This document shows positions 1-7,021 of a stretch of 15,121 bases of DNA, one piece after another. The position numbers and the translations under genes were made by a program. Source of the DNA: an uncultured Collinsella sp. (GTDB taxonomy: Bacteria > Actinomycetota > Coriobacteriia > Coriobacteriales > Coriobacteriaceae); the NCBI GenBank assembly GCA_902461085.1, contig CABPWH010000050.1:1-15121 (forward strand). The letters run 5' to 3'. The notes below the pieces were generated by a model, which was given only the letters and a program-made list of their open reading frames with translations, had not been told where the DNA came from and did no database searches. How positions within the stretch are numbered: the stretch's first letter is position 1; the number at the start of each line of letters is the position of its first letter.

Positions 1-1
1 G

Positions 2-604
2 CCCCTTCGACCGGAGGGGCCCGGGCCCCGCCGTTCCCCGCCGCTCGAAGAGCCCGTCGTGAAGCGCGTCATCCACACCACTGCCGACTTCTCGTACGCC
101 GATTCCCTCGTGTTCACCCATGATGCCGCGCACCGTGCGCTCGACGCACTGCGCGCAGGGGCCACGGTGCTCACCGACACGAACATGGCGCTCGCAGGCA
201 TAAGCAAGCCCGCGCTCGCGAAGCTCGGCTGCAAGGCCGTGTCCTACATGGCCGACCCGGATGTCGCCGCGGCTGCGCGCCGCCCCGGCGCCCGCCCCGC
301 CCCGCCCGCCCTTGCGAGCATGGACAAAGCTTGCGGTATCGAGGGTCCGCTCGTCGTGGCCGTCGGCAACGCTCCCACAGCACTTCTGCGCCTCGCCGAG
401 CTCATGGACGCGGGGAAGATCGCGCCCGCGCTCGTCGTTGGGGTGCCGGTCGGGTTTGTGAACGTGGTCGAGGCGAAAGAGGAGCTACTCGCGCGACGCG
501 TGCCGGCCATCGTCGCGAGGGGTCGCAAGGGCGGCTCGACCGTGGCGGCCGCCATTATGAACGCGCTGCTCTACCAGATCACGCGCCCAGGCGGCCCGAA
601 GTGA
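2..604 (+). CDS. cbiC: Precorrin-8X methylmutase (CbiC/CobH), 5'-truncated by the window edge
   Basis: This enzyme catalyses the methyl migration that turns (cobalt-)precorrin-8 into (cobyrinate) hydrogenobyrinate in the cytoplasmic corrin pathway. The reading frame is open to the left edge. A GTG at 59-61 could be read as a start, but it falls inside the conserved VVKRVIHTTADF block, so it is an internal Val codon and roughly 10-40 N-terminal residues are missing. The proposed catalytic His of the family is the codon at 74-76 (VIHTTADF). Other family blocks are visible: TDTNMALAGI, MDKA, VGNAPTAL, VGVPVGFVNVVEAKE and the C-terminal ARGRKGGSTVAAAIMNALLY. The stretch just before VVKR and the segment RRPGARPAPP are unusually Pro/Arg/Ala rich, which fits the high G+C of this locus. 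The stop overlaps the start of cbiJ by 4 bases (GTGA), indicating an operon. The family assignment is secure. Whether the pathway is the cobalt-early or cobalt-late one cannot be seen here. Confidence 0.93.
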   Translation, partial: PLRPEGPGPRRSPPLEEPVVKRVIHTTADFSYADSLVFTHDAAHRALDALRAGATVLTDTNMALAGISKPALAKLGCKAVSYMADPDVAAAARRPGARPAPPALASMDKACGIEGPLVVAVGNAPTALLRLAELMDAGKIAPALVVGVPVGFVNVVEAKEELLARRVPAIVARGRKGGSTVAAAIMNALLYQITRPGGPK

Positions 605-1374
605 CGGCCCCCGCATCCGCGCCGGCGCTGCGCATCTTCGCCGGCACCACCGAGGGCCGCCTTCTGTGCGAATGGGCGAGCGGGGCGGGCATCCCCGCCC
701 GTGCCTACGCGGCAACCGAGTACGGAGGCGAGCTTTTGGGCGAGCTTCCGGGCATCGAGGTGCATGCGGGCAGGCTCGATGAGGCCGACATGGAGCGCGA
801 GCTTTCCGGCGTGCGCATCGTCGTCGACGCCACGCACCCCTTCGCTACGCTCGCAAGCGGCAACATCCGGGCCGCTTCGCTCGCCGTGGGTGCACGATGT
901 CTGCGCCTTGCGCGCCCGGTCGAGACGCTGCCCAAAGGCGTCGTGCCGGTCGCGTCAATCGCCTGCGCGGCGCGCTTTCTCTCCGAGAACCCGGGTCGCG
1001 CGCTTCTCACGACGGGGAGCAAGGAGGTTGCTCCCTACACGCGCGTCGCCGATTACGCGGAGCGCTTCTTCGTGCGTGTGCTCCCGCTGCCCGGTGCTAT
1101 AACGAAGTGCATCGACGCGGGGTTTTCGCCATCGCACATCATCGGCATGCAGGGGCCCTTCACCCGCGAGCTCAACGAGGCGATGCTTCGGCAGGTGGGC
1201 GCCCAGTGGCTTGTGACCAAGGACTCGGGAACCGTAGGCGGCACGGCCGAGAAGCTCGCCGCCGCGCGCGACGCGGGAGCGCGCTGCATCGTGGTCACCC
1301 GTCCCGCCGAGGGAGGCGTGGCCCTTTCGCTTCGGGAAGTGGAAGACGCGCTCTTACGGGAGCTCGCGCGCTAG
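601..1374 (+). CDS. cbiJ: Precorrin-6A reductase (CbiJ/CobK)
   Basis: This NAD(P)H-dependent enzyme reduces (cobalt-)precorrin-6A to precorrin-6B in cobalamin ring synthesis, upstream of the CbiC step in the pathway. The start is GTG at 601, overlapping the cbiC stop by 4 bases. The frame extends further left, but only as a shadow of cbiC. The 257-residue length is normal for the family. Motifs include the N-terminal nucleotide-binding loop FAGTTEGR (13-20), VVDATHPFA (74-82), LLTTGSKE (135-142), GMQGPF (182-187) and VTKDSGTVGG (205-214), with VVTRP near 231-235. Translational coupling to cbiC is likely. The row 601-660 is 48/60 G+C, far higher than the exporter genes beyond 1586. No convincing terminator follows. 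The gene is followed by a transposase remnant and appears to be the last gene of the cobalamin cluster on this side. Confidence 0.93.
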   Translation: MTAPASAPALRIFAGTTEGRLLCEWASGAGIPARAYAATEYGGELLGELPGIEVHAGRLDEADMERELSGVRIVVDATHPFATLASGNIRAASLAVGARCLRLARPVETLPKGVVPVASIACAARFLSENPGRALLTTGSKEVAPYTRVADYAERFFVRVLPLPGAITKCIDAGFSPSHIIGMQGPFTRELNEAMLRQVGAQWLVTKDSGTVGGTAEKLAAARDAGARCIVVTRPAEGGVALSLREVEDALLRELAR

Positions 1375-1411
1375 GCGCTCGCCACGCCTGCGCGCCCTCT
1401 CGCCCGCGAGG

Positions 1412-1498
1412 AGGAGCGCCCCGAGCAAGCTCGACCCGTACAAGCCCGTCATCCGCCAATAGCTCGAGGACGAAGCCCGGAACCGGCGCAAGCAGCCC
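1412..1498 (+). pseudogene. Remnant of an IS21-family transposase (IstA), with an internal stop
   Basis: Read in the frame of codon 1424-1426, this stretch gives APSKLDPYKPVIRQ, a TAG stop at 1460-1462, then LEDEARNRRKQ. This matches the region after the helix-turn-helix of IS21-type IstA transposases, where a 'SKLDPYKP.I..WLE' block and an 'RKQ' block are typical. The stop falls where the family usually has Trp, so TGG to TAG is the simplest explanation. About 29 codons survive. No start, no catalytic DDE core and no IstB helper gene remain. On the right the similarity ends just before the palindrome at 1505. Identification is from motif memory without a database search, so moderate confidence. 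Confidence 0.6.
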
Positions 1499-1504
1499 TT
1501 CAAT

Positions 1505-1573
1505 AAGTTGCGGTGAAATAGTGTCTGTTTTTGCTGCTAGATAGCATATTTAGTCCCTAATTCACCGCAACTT
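1505..1573. repeat. Intergenic palindrome with perfect 13-bp arms
   Basis: The arm AAGTTGCGGTGAA (1505-1517) is repeated as its exact reverse complement at 1561-1573, separated by 43 A+T-rich bases. Further weak pairing (TAG/CTA) continues inward after one mismatch. The element lies between the convergent cbiJ and ABC-permease genes, ending 12 bases beyond the permease stop. It lacks the U-run of a textbook intrinsic terminator on either strand and its loop is long. It may be a REP/MITE-like repeat, or a structure that stops or protects both transcripts. The palindrome itself is certain; its role is not. Confidence 0.8.
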
Positions 1574-1585
1574 GTTGGTGTTGGC

Positions 1586-2800
1586 TTACTGGTAGCGTAG
1601 GCACTCGACGGGGTCGAGCTTTGCTGCGCGGCGAGCGGGGTAGAAGCCAAAGATTACGCCGATGCCGACGGAGACGGCAAACGCGATCAACACTGTTGTA
1701 ATGGAGAAGCTTGGCGTGATCGTCCCGGTAGCTCCAAACTCGCTCATGATGCCCGAACTTGCGGCAAAGAACGTGAGTCCCCATGCCAGCAGATAGCCAA
1801 TCAGGACACCCAAAAGTCCGCCGGTGACGCACAGCGCCGAGGACTCGGCCAAAAACTGCGCGGTGATATCGCGACGACTTGCGCCCAGAGCACGGCGAAT
1901 ACCGATCTCGCGGATGCGCTCAGTCACGTTGGTGAGCATCATATTCATAATGCCGATACCGCCGACAAGCAGCGAGATGCTGGCGACAGCGCCCATGATG
2001 AGCGAGAATGCGCCCATAAAGGAGTTGAGTGCATCGATGGCGCTTTTCATGGATGTCGCCGATACACTGTCGTACTCATCCTCCTCCTCGATGCCCTTCA
2101 TCGCGCGCACCTTGGACTCGATGGTCTTACAAAGCTCATCCATGTCCGTGCCCTCGGCGGCAAGTGCCGTCACGCTGGGGAATGAAGGATTCTCGCCGCT
2201 AAACAGCCCGGAGATGGTTTCGCGTGGCATATACAGCGTGAGCGAGCCCATGGAGTCGCTGCCGCCATCAATCACGCCTACAATCTGCACCTCGCCGTTG
2301 GACACCTTGATGGTTTTCCCCAGCGCATCCTGTTCGTTGCCGTAAAGCTGATCGGCGCCGTTGCGGCTGATGAGCGCCACGCGCGAGCCTGATTGGGACT
2401 CGGCCTGTGAATAGGTGCGCCCCGCAACGAGCTTGCTGGCCCCCACGGCGTCGAGCATGTCGCTATCGACACCCTGTGCCATGACGGTATAGCTTTTATC
2501 GTCGGTCTTGTACTCGGTATACGCGCTGTCGACAATGCCGATCTGCTCTATCTGCGGCACCAGTTTTTGAAGCTTTTCGATGTCGGACTCGGTGAGTTCT
2601 TGCGACGAATAGATTTGCACCATGCGTGCCGCATTGAGGCCCAGGCTGTTGACCAGGCTGTTTTGGATGCCGCCGATGAGCGAAGTCATGGCGATAACCG
2701 AGGCGATGCCGATGACAATGCCCAGGATGGTGAGTAGGCTGCGCCCCTTGTTGGCCTCGAGCGAGTGAAGGGCTTCCTGGATGAGATCGCGGGCGCTCAT
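1586..2800 (-). CDS. MacB-type ABC transporter permease
   Basis: This is the membrane subunit of a tripartite MacAB/YknXYZ-type exporter, 404 residues. The topology is typical of MacB: one N-terminal membrane helix (about 21-43), a large extracytoplasmic domain (about 45-260), then three helices (about 262-290, 318-347 and 366-388). The conserved MacB/FtsX core is present as GGIGIMNMMLTNVTERIREIGIRRALGA from about 280, with FGFYPARRAAKLDPVECLRY at the C-terminus. The ATG at 2798-2800 overlaps the stop of the ATPase gene (ATGA), with GGAG about 9 bases upstream, so the start is well fixed and translation is probably coupled. It is the last gene of the minus-strand operon. The transported substrate (peptide, antibiotic, lipid) cannot be told from sequence. 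Confidence 0.93.
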   Translation of the reverse strand: MSARDLIQEALHSLEANKGRSLLTILGIVIGIASVIAMTSLIGGIQNSLVNSLGLNAARMVQIYSSQELTESDIEKLQKLVPQIEQIGIVDSAYTEYKTDDKSYTVMAQGVDSDMLDAVGASKLVAGRTYSQAESQSGSRVALISRNGADQLYGNEQDALGKTIKVSNGEVQIVGVIDGGSDSMGSLTLYMPRETISGLFSGENPSFPSVTALAAEGTDMDELCKTIESKVRAMKGIEEEDEYDSVSATSMKSAIDALNSFMGAFSLIMGAVASISLLVGGIGIMNMMLTNVTERIREIGIRRALGASRRDITAQFLAESSALCVTGGLLGVLIGYLLAWGLTFFAASSGIMSEFGATGTITPSFSITTVLIAFAVSVGIGVIFGFYPARRAAKLDPVECLRYQ

Positions 2801-3570
2801 GCCATCTCTCCTTTCGGCGGGTTGGCGGAGGCGGAAATCCTGGGCAGGCTATCCACGGCGCTGCGCAGGGTCCGCGGTGCATGTGGAATATATGCGCCGT
2901 CGTGAATGCGACCGTCGCGGATGGTCACGGCACGGTCGGCCTCGGCGGCGATGCCGGGGTCGTGTGTGATGAGCACGATGGTTTTGCCGCGCTCCTGAAG
3001 TCTATGGAAGGTCTCCATTACAAGCGCTCCGGTAGCGGAGTCCAGGTTTCCCGTCGGCTCATCGGCCAGGATGATGGGCGGGTCATTGACGAGGGCGCGC
3101 GCGATTGCGACGCGCTGCATCTGGCCGCCCGAGAGCTCGGATATGCGGTGGTCCCAGTGGTCGACCGGTAGCGTGACGGCCTGCAGCGCGTGCACGGCGC
3201 GCATCTCGCGCTGGCTACGGGGCACATTGGTGTAGGCCAGCGGCAGCATCACGTTTTCGATAACCGACAGGCGCGGCAGCAGGTTGAAGCTCTGAAAGAC
3301 AAAGCCAATGCTCAGGGCGCGGACTTCGGTGAGCTCGTCATCATCGAGCTCGGCCACGTTGAGCCCTTGCAGGTAGTAGTCGCCTGCCGTTGGCTTATCC
3401 AGGCAGCCTAGGATGTTCATGAGCGTTGATTTGCCCGAGCCCGAGGGGCCAGTGATAGCGACGAATTCGCCGGGATTTACCGCCAGGCTCACGTTGTGCA
3501 GGATGTGGGCGCACCCCGCCTCGCTCTCAAAGATGCGGTGCACGTTGCGGATGTCGATAACGGGACGCAT
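2797..3570 (-). CDS. ABC transporter ATPase, MacB/LolD type
   Basis: This is the cytoplasmic ATP-hydrolysing subunit of the exporter, 257 residues. Walker A GPSGSGKST is at 41-49, the Q-loop Gln near 93 (FVFQSFNLLP), the ABC signature LSGGQ at 146-150, Walker B IILADEP at 166-172 with catalytic Glu171, and the H-loop His at 203 (LITHD). The LLPRLSVIENVMLPL and ADEPTGNLDS stretches are typical of the MacB/LolD/FtsE subgroup. The ATG at 3568-3570 shares its A with the adaptor stop (TAATG), and the 3' end overlaps the permease start, so all three genes are tightly coupled. After residue about 225 there is a roughly 30-residue Pro/Ala-rich tail (APRTLRSAVDSLPRISASANPP) beyond the usual nucleotide-binding domain; its role is unknown. 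Confidence 0.95.
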   Translation of the reverse strand: MRPVIDIRNVHRIFESEAGCAHILHNVSLAVNPGEFVAITGPSGSGKSTLMNILGCLDKPTAGDYYLQGLNVAELDDDELTEVRALSIGFVFQSFNLLPRLSVIENVMLPLAYTNVPRSQREMRAVHALQAVTLPVDHWDHRISELSGGQMQRVAIARALVNDPPIILADEPTGNLDSATGALVMETFHRLQERGKTIVLITHDPGIAAEADRAVTIRDGRIHDGAYIPHAPRTLRSAVDSLPRISASANPPKGEMA

Positions 3571-5006
3571 TACATGCCCTCATCGTCAGACATACTGCCC
3601 GAATCCGCGTTGTGGCCGCCGTCAGCTGTTGCGTCAGCTCCGGTGTCCATGACGAGGGTGTCGCCATCGCGCAGCTTGGTAACCGGCACGTTGGGGTTGA
3701 TCTCGTTGCCCTGGTCGTCGCGCTTGACCTGTGTCTTGCCGACTACGGCTTCGTTGTCGTTTTGCGTCACGACGGTCACCTTCACGCGACGGGTTTGCTT
3801 GCCCTCGTCATCAGTCGCCACGTTGACGTAATAGTGTTCGCCGTCTTCGGTCATGAGCGCCATCGTCGGCACCATCACCACGTCGTCGAGCTGCTCGGTC
3901 ACCACCGATACCTCGGCCGTCATGCCCGGCTTCAGGCGCGCGTCGGGCGCCTCTATGAGAATGTCGACGTTAAAGGTTACGCTGCCGCCGCCACCGTTGG
4001 CGGCGTCGGAGTTTGCCACCGACGCGATAGCCGTGACGGTGCCCTGGCTCACGATATCGGGAAACGCGGGATACGTGACGTTGGCGCTCTGCCCAACGGC
4101 GATCTTGGCGATGTCCTTTTCGCCCACCTGCACGGTCACTTTCATTTTGGATAGGTCGGCGATCTGCATGCACTGCTTGCCGCCGCTCGTATCGCTTTCG
4201 CCCATGATCATGCCGCCTGTTACCGTGGCGCCCACCTTGGCGTTGAGCTCCACGATGCTGCCCGAGCTCGGGGCCGTGACCGTACGGCTGGCTGCCTTGG
4301 CGTTCGCCTGATCGAGGTTTGCCTGGGCCGAAGCGAGGCTGCGCTGCGCGGCCGATACGGCGTTTATGTCCGCTGATGCGGCGGTGATGCCAGCCGCAGC
4401 GGAAGCTCCATCGACGTCCGTCGTTGGGGTGGCCTGTGCGGCAGCTGCGGCTTTCTGCGCGTTGGCGAGGTCTTCCTGAGCGGCTGCAACTGCACGCTGC
4501 GCCTCGGCAACGTTGCGATTGAGCTCGTCGTTTTTAATGGTCAGAAGCACGTCGCCCTCGTTGACGGATTGGCCTGCCTGCACGTTGATAGAATCGACCG
4601 TGCCGTCGACAGAAGGGGAGACCACTGAGGACGAAATGGGTTTGAGCTGGCCTTTCGCCTCGACCGTTGTGGTAAACGTGCCCTCGGTCACCATGTCGGT
4701 CACAGGTCCGCTAGCGCCCTGAGGCTGCGCATTGATAACCAGGGTTGCGATAACGGCAATGAGCGCGATGGCACCTACGACGCCAGCGGCAATACCGCGT
4801 CGAATCAGCTTTTTGCGTCGACGTTCGGCACGTTTTGCCTTGAGCTTGGTATATGCCTCTTCATCGGAAATCTCGGCCGTATCGTTCGCGCGTCCGTCCT
4901 GCTTATCGGCATGTACGTCTGTAATCAGAGGAATCGTTTCGGTGGGACCTTCGAGCGTGTGCTCGGTATCATCCGGGCCCGGGGTGATGGTGGGGACATT
5001 CGGCAT
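3570..5006 (-). CDS. Membrane-fusion (HlyD/MacA/YknX-like) adaptor of the ABC exporter
   Basis: This is the extracytoplasmic adaptor subunit that works with the downstream ATPase and permease. I chose the ATG at 5004-5006 (MPNVPTITPGPD; 478 aa), which has AAGGAG about 6 bases upstream; a longer frame starting 21 codons earlier has no such site. It has a roughly 70-residue hydrophilic cytoplasmic tail ending in a very basic block (AKRAERRRKKLIRR), one membrane helix (about 72-92), and a lipoyl-like half-motif (about 127-157, VSPSVDGTVDSINVQAGQSVNEGDVL). An Ala/Gln-rich coiled-coil hairpin (about 158-240) follows, then the second lipoyl half (TVTAPSSGSIVELNAKVG, 242-259) and beta-barrel/membrane-proximal domains (for example LKPGMTAEVSV). 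The C-terminal 40 residues are acidic and Gly/Asp/Ser rich. The long cytoplasmic tail is unusual for the family. Confidence 0.9.
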   Translation of the reverse strand: MPNVPTITPGPDDTEHTLEGPTETIPLITDVHADKQDGRANDTAEISDEEAYTKLKAKRAERRRKKLIRRGIAAGVVGAIALIAVIATLVINAQPQGASGPVTDMVTEGTFTTTVEAKGQLKPISSSVVSPSVDGTVDSINVQAGQSVNEGDVLLTIKNDELNRNVAEAQRAVAAAQEDLANAQKAAAAAQATPTTDVDGASAAAGITAASADINAVSAAQRSLASAQANLDQANAKAASRTVTAPSSGSIVELNAKVGATVTGGMIMGESDTSGGKQCMQIADLSKMKVTVQVGEKDIAKIAVGQSANVTYPAFPDIVSQGTVTAIASVANSDAANGGGGSVTFNVDILIEAPDARLKPGMTAEVSVVTEQLDDVVMVPTMALMTEDGEHYYVNVATDDEGKQTRRVKVTVVTQNDNEAVVGKTQVKRDDQGNEINPNVPVTKLRDGDTLVMDTGADATADGGHNADSGSMSDDEGM

Positions 5007-5036
5007 AGCGTCTCCTTTATAGAAAGAACCTCGATA

Positions 5037-5070
5037 ATTATATGCGCCTACCGGTTGGGGCGGGCGCATA
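5037..5070 (-). promoter_or_regulatory. Candidate promoter of the ABC export operon with an overlapping inverted repeat
   Basis: A perfect TATAAT lies on the minus strand at 5042-5037, about 31 bases before the adaptor ATG. An inverted repeat, TATGCGCC (5041-5048) and GGCGCATA (5063-5070), spans the position of the spacer and -35 box. No good -35 hexamer is seen, which would suit an activator- or repressor-controlled promoter. The repeat could also be a weak hairpin ending the upstream transpeptidase transcript, but no U-run follows. The -10 match and the palindrome are seen directly; the regulatory role is inferred. Confidence 0.5.
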
Positions 5071-5138
5071 GGACGGTTTCTTTCGGAACTGTTAGATTGG
5101 TCGCAGCAGCTCCACGTTGTAGGAATGCGCGCGTTGCA

Positions 5139-6872
5139 CTACGAGTGGACAACCACGCACAGGCCGACTTTGATGCAATCGTGCAGTGCCTTGGCATCGG
5201 CCAGGCGCAGGTTGATGCAGCCGTGGCTACCGCACCACTTGTACGACTCGGCATTATCGAAGCTCTTGTCGTTTTGCCAGGTGGCATCGTGGAAGCCGAT
5301 CATATTGCCCTCGAACGGCATCCAGTAGCTCACCGGGCTCTCGTATTTGGGCTTACCGGTCTCGGGGTCCTTGGCTCCGATCAGGGTGCTGCCGCCGTCG
5401 TTGCTGTTGATTTGCCACACGCCCTCGGGGGTGGCGTCTTCGCCCGGTTTGCCGGAAATAAAGTTGGCCTCCCAAACGATATTACCGTTCTCGTCATAGT
5501 AGCGCGCGTGCTGCTCGGACAGGTCGACGTCGATATACGCCTTCCAGTCGGGCTCTCCCTTTGCGGTAAAGGTGTCGGCCTTCTGGGAGTACTTGATCTC
5601 GATCTCGCCGGTCTGCTTGTTGTTAATGGCGTCCTCGACCTGCTTGGCGAGCGAGCTGCTGTCGATGGACCAACCAAAGTCACCGCCTTCGACGGCGCAC
5701 TGCTTGCCATCGGCGCGCGTCCACCAGCGAGTGGAGCCCACGGTATTAAAGCCGTTGGCGAGCTCGGCTGCCCAGCTACTGATCTGCGACGTATCGAGCG
5801 TGGGGTTGGCCGGATCGGCAAAGCTGATCCACTGCAATACGGAGCTGCCGTCGACCTTTCCGGCATCCTCGCCGTTGAGCTTAAGGGTCACGTTGACGCC
5901 CAGGAAGTTGTTGGCGGCATCGCATGCGACCTGAATCTGATCATCGGTCAGCGTTCCATTGAGCGGCTCATAGGCATCGTTGCCGAGCTTCGAAAGATCT
6001 ACGGTCTCGGCCAGCGAGGCAAGCTCGAGCTCGGCATACTTAATGACATGCTCGCGGTTGAGTTTTTCGTTGGAGCGCGCCTTCTCGACGGTAAACTTGC
6101 CCGCTTGCTCGTCATAGGAGCTATTGGCCTCGAACGTGCCCGAACGCCCCTCGTTAAACTCGTCGATGGCGGCGCCCAGATTCTTCTCAAACTTCTTTTG
6201 GTCAAAGGTGTCGGAGAGCATGGACAGGTCGACGCCTTGATCAAGATCGACTTCGTTGGAGGTAGCGGTTGTTTTGGTCTTGCCACTTAAGGATTCCACA
6301 AGGCGGACCGGCCATACAAAGGCTTCGTTGTGGCTGATAATCTCTTTTGCGGCAGCTTCACCGTCGACGATGGGTTCATCGGACTCGGGCTGATAGGTCC
6401 AGCTAAAGTCATCGCCTGTCACGGCGAGCTTATAGTGCTTCCACGCGGAGTTGACCTTGGTGGCGGCAGACGTGGCGTTGGAGAACGAGACATCCACGCC
6501 GGCGATGGTGGTGTTGGGGTAGGCTAACTGCGAAAACGCTACGACGCCTACGATATAGACAATGACGATAAGACCCAGGACGACAAAGAGCGTCGTCTTT
6601 TTGCCCGACTTATTGTTGCCGGCGGACTTGCGCGCGGGGCCGCGATCGCCTCGAGCGTGCGTGGGGGTCTGCTTGGGCGCATTGCCGTTTGCCTGGCGCT
6701 GCTGACGTTGTTGACGCTGCTGTCGCTGTTGGTTCGGGCGTTGGGAAGCGTTTGCCGCACCACGCTGCTGACCGTGGCTCGGCGCGATAGGACGCGGTGA
6801 CTGAACGCCGCCGGTGTGCCTGCTCGGCTGCTGCGGATCGGGAATCAGTTGAGTTCGATCGTTTTGCGACAT
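5139..6872 (-). CDS. Membrane-anchored L,D-transpeptidase (YkuD domain)
   Basis: This enzyme is predicted to make 3-3 crosslinks in peptidoglycan, or to attach proteins to it, outside the membrane. I chose ATG 6870-6872 (MSQNDRTQ; 577 aa). The ATG three codons earlier sits almost on top of the AAGGA site, which is better spaced for this one. The layout is a 90-residue basic, Gln/Arg-rich cytoplasmic N-terminus including a QQR repeat (about 48-59), one membrane helix (about 93-115), an extracellular region resembling the putative peptidoglycan-binding domain often found before YkuD (about 140-435), and the YkuD domain (about 443-577). The catalytic motif SHGCINLRLADA has the nucleophile at Cys552 and His550, and GFHD carries His528. 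The C-terminal end follows the catalytic domain directly, as is usual. It is transcribed in the same direction as the ABC operon but probably from its own promoter. Confidence 0.93.
   Translation of the reverse strand: MSQNDRTQLIPDPQQPSRHTGGVQSPRPIAPSHGQQRGAANASQRPNQQRQQRQQRQQRQANGNAPKQTPTHARGDRGPARKSAGNNKSGKKTTLFVVLGLIVIVYIVGVVAFSQLAYPNTTIAGVDVSFSNATSAATKVNSAWKHYKLAVTGDDFSWTYQPESDEPIVDGEAAAKEIISHNEAFVWPVRLVESLSGKTKTTATSNEVDLDQGVDLSMLSDTFDQKKFEKNLGAAIDEFNEGRSGTFEANSSYDEQAGKFTVEKARSNEKLNREHVIKYAELELASLAETVDLSKLGNDAYEPLNGTLTDDQIQVACDAANNFLGVNVTLKLNGEDAGKVDGSSVLQWISFADPANPTLDTSQISSWAAELANGFNTVGSTRWWTRADGKQCAVEGGDFGWSIDSSSLAKQVEDAINNKQTGEIEIKYSQKADTFTAKGEPDWKAYIDVDLSEQHARYYDENGNIVWEANFISGKPGEDATPEGVWQINSNDGGSTLIGAKDPETGKPKYESPVSYWMPFEGNMIGFHDATWQNDKSFDNAESYKWCGSHGCINLRLADAKALHDCIKVGLCVVVHS
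6698..6733 (-). repeat. Four tandem 9-bp units encoding Gln-Gln-Arg repeats
   Basis: On the plus strand the units are CGCTGCTGA, CGTTGTTGA, CGCTGCTGT and CGCTGTTGG, read on the minus strand as QQR repeats in the cytoplasmic tail of the L,D-transpeptidase. The units differ mainly at synonymous positions. The repeat keeps frame whatever the number of copies, so length variation between strains would be tolerated. Confidence 0.75.
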
Positions 6873-6929
6873 CGTATGCATATCCTTCGATTTTCGCCTT
6901 GCGGTTCATCGTGTTTTTACTGGGCTTGC

Positions 6930-6935
6930 ATTATA
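6930..6935 (-). promoter_or_regulatory. Candidate -10 box for the L,D-transpeptidase gene
   Basis: A perfect TATAAT occurs on the minus strand at 6935-6930, placing a start site about 50 bases before the chosen ATG. The -35 position 17 bases upstream reads ACCACA, a poor match. The transcript would carry an AAGGA ribosome site near 6883-6887. Confidence 0.45.
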
Positions 6936-6976
6936 GCGATTGCCCTGCTGTTTGTGGTACGGAAACGGTGGCATTC

Positions 6977-7003
6977 AAAAGAGGTGGGACATTTGTCCAA
7001 CCT
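6977..7003 (-). terminator. Candidate intrinsic terminator of the serine dehydratase gene
   Basis: The 10-bp arms at 6982-6991 and 6994-7003 (one mismatch) would form a hairpin around GGAC/GTCC in the minus-strand transcript, followed directly by CUUUU. It starts 19 bases beyond the dehydratase stop codon and lies before the promoter of the next gene, so position and shape both suit a terminator. The U-run is short. Confidence 0.55.
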
Positions 7004-7021
7004 TTGAGTCATTCTTTGCCG

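Noticed and set aside
1..20. A GC hairpin (GCCCCT/AGGGGC) as a terminator or regulatory site
   Set aside because: It falls inside the open cbiC frame in very G+C-rich sequence, where such short pairings arise by chance, and no U-run follows.
59..61. The GTG at 59 as the true start of cbiC
   Set aside because: It lies within the conserved VVKRVIHTTADF block next to the catalytic His, and the frame is open to the left edge, so the gene begins outside the window.
4911..6290. A 459-codon open frame on the plus strand opposite the L,D-transpeptidase
   Set aside because: It is antisense to a gene with intact catalytic motifs, lacks a ribosome site and has low-complexity hydrophobic/Gly composition.
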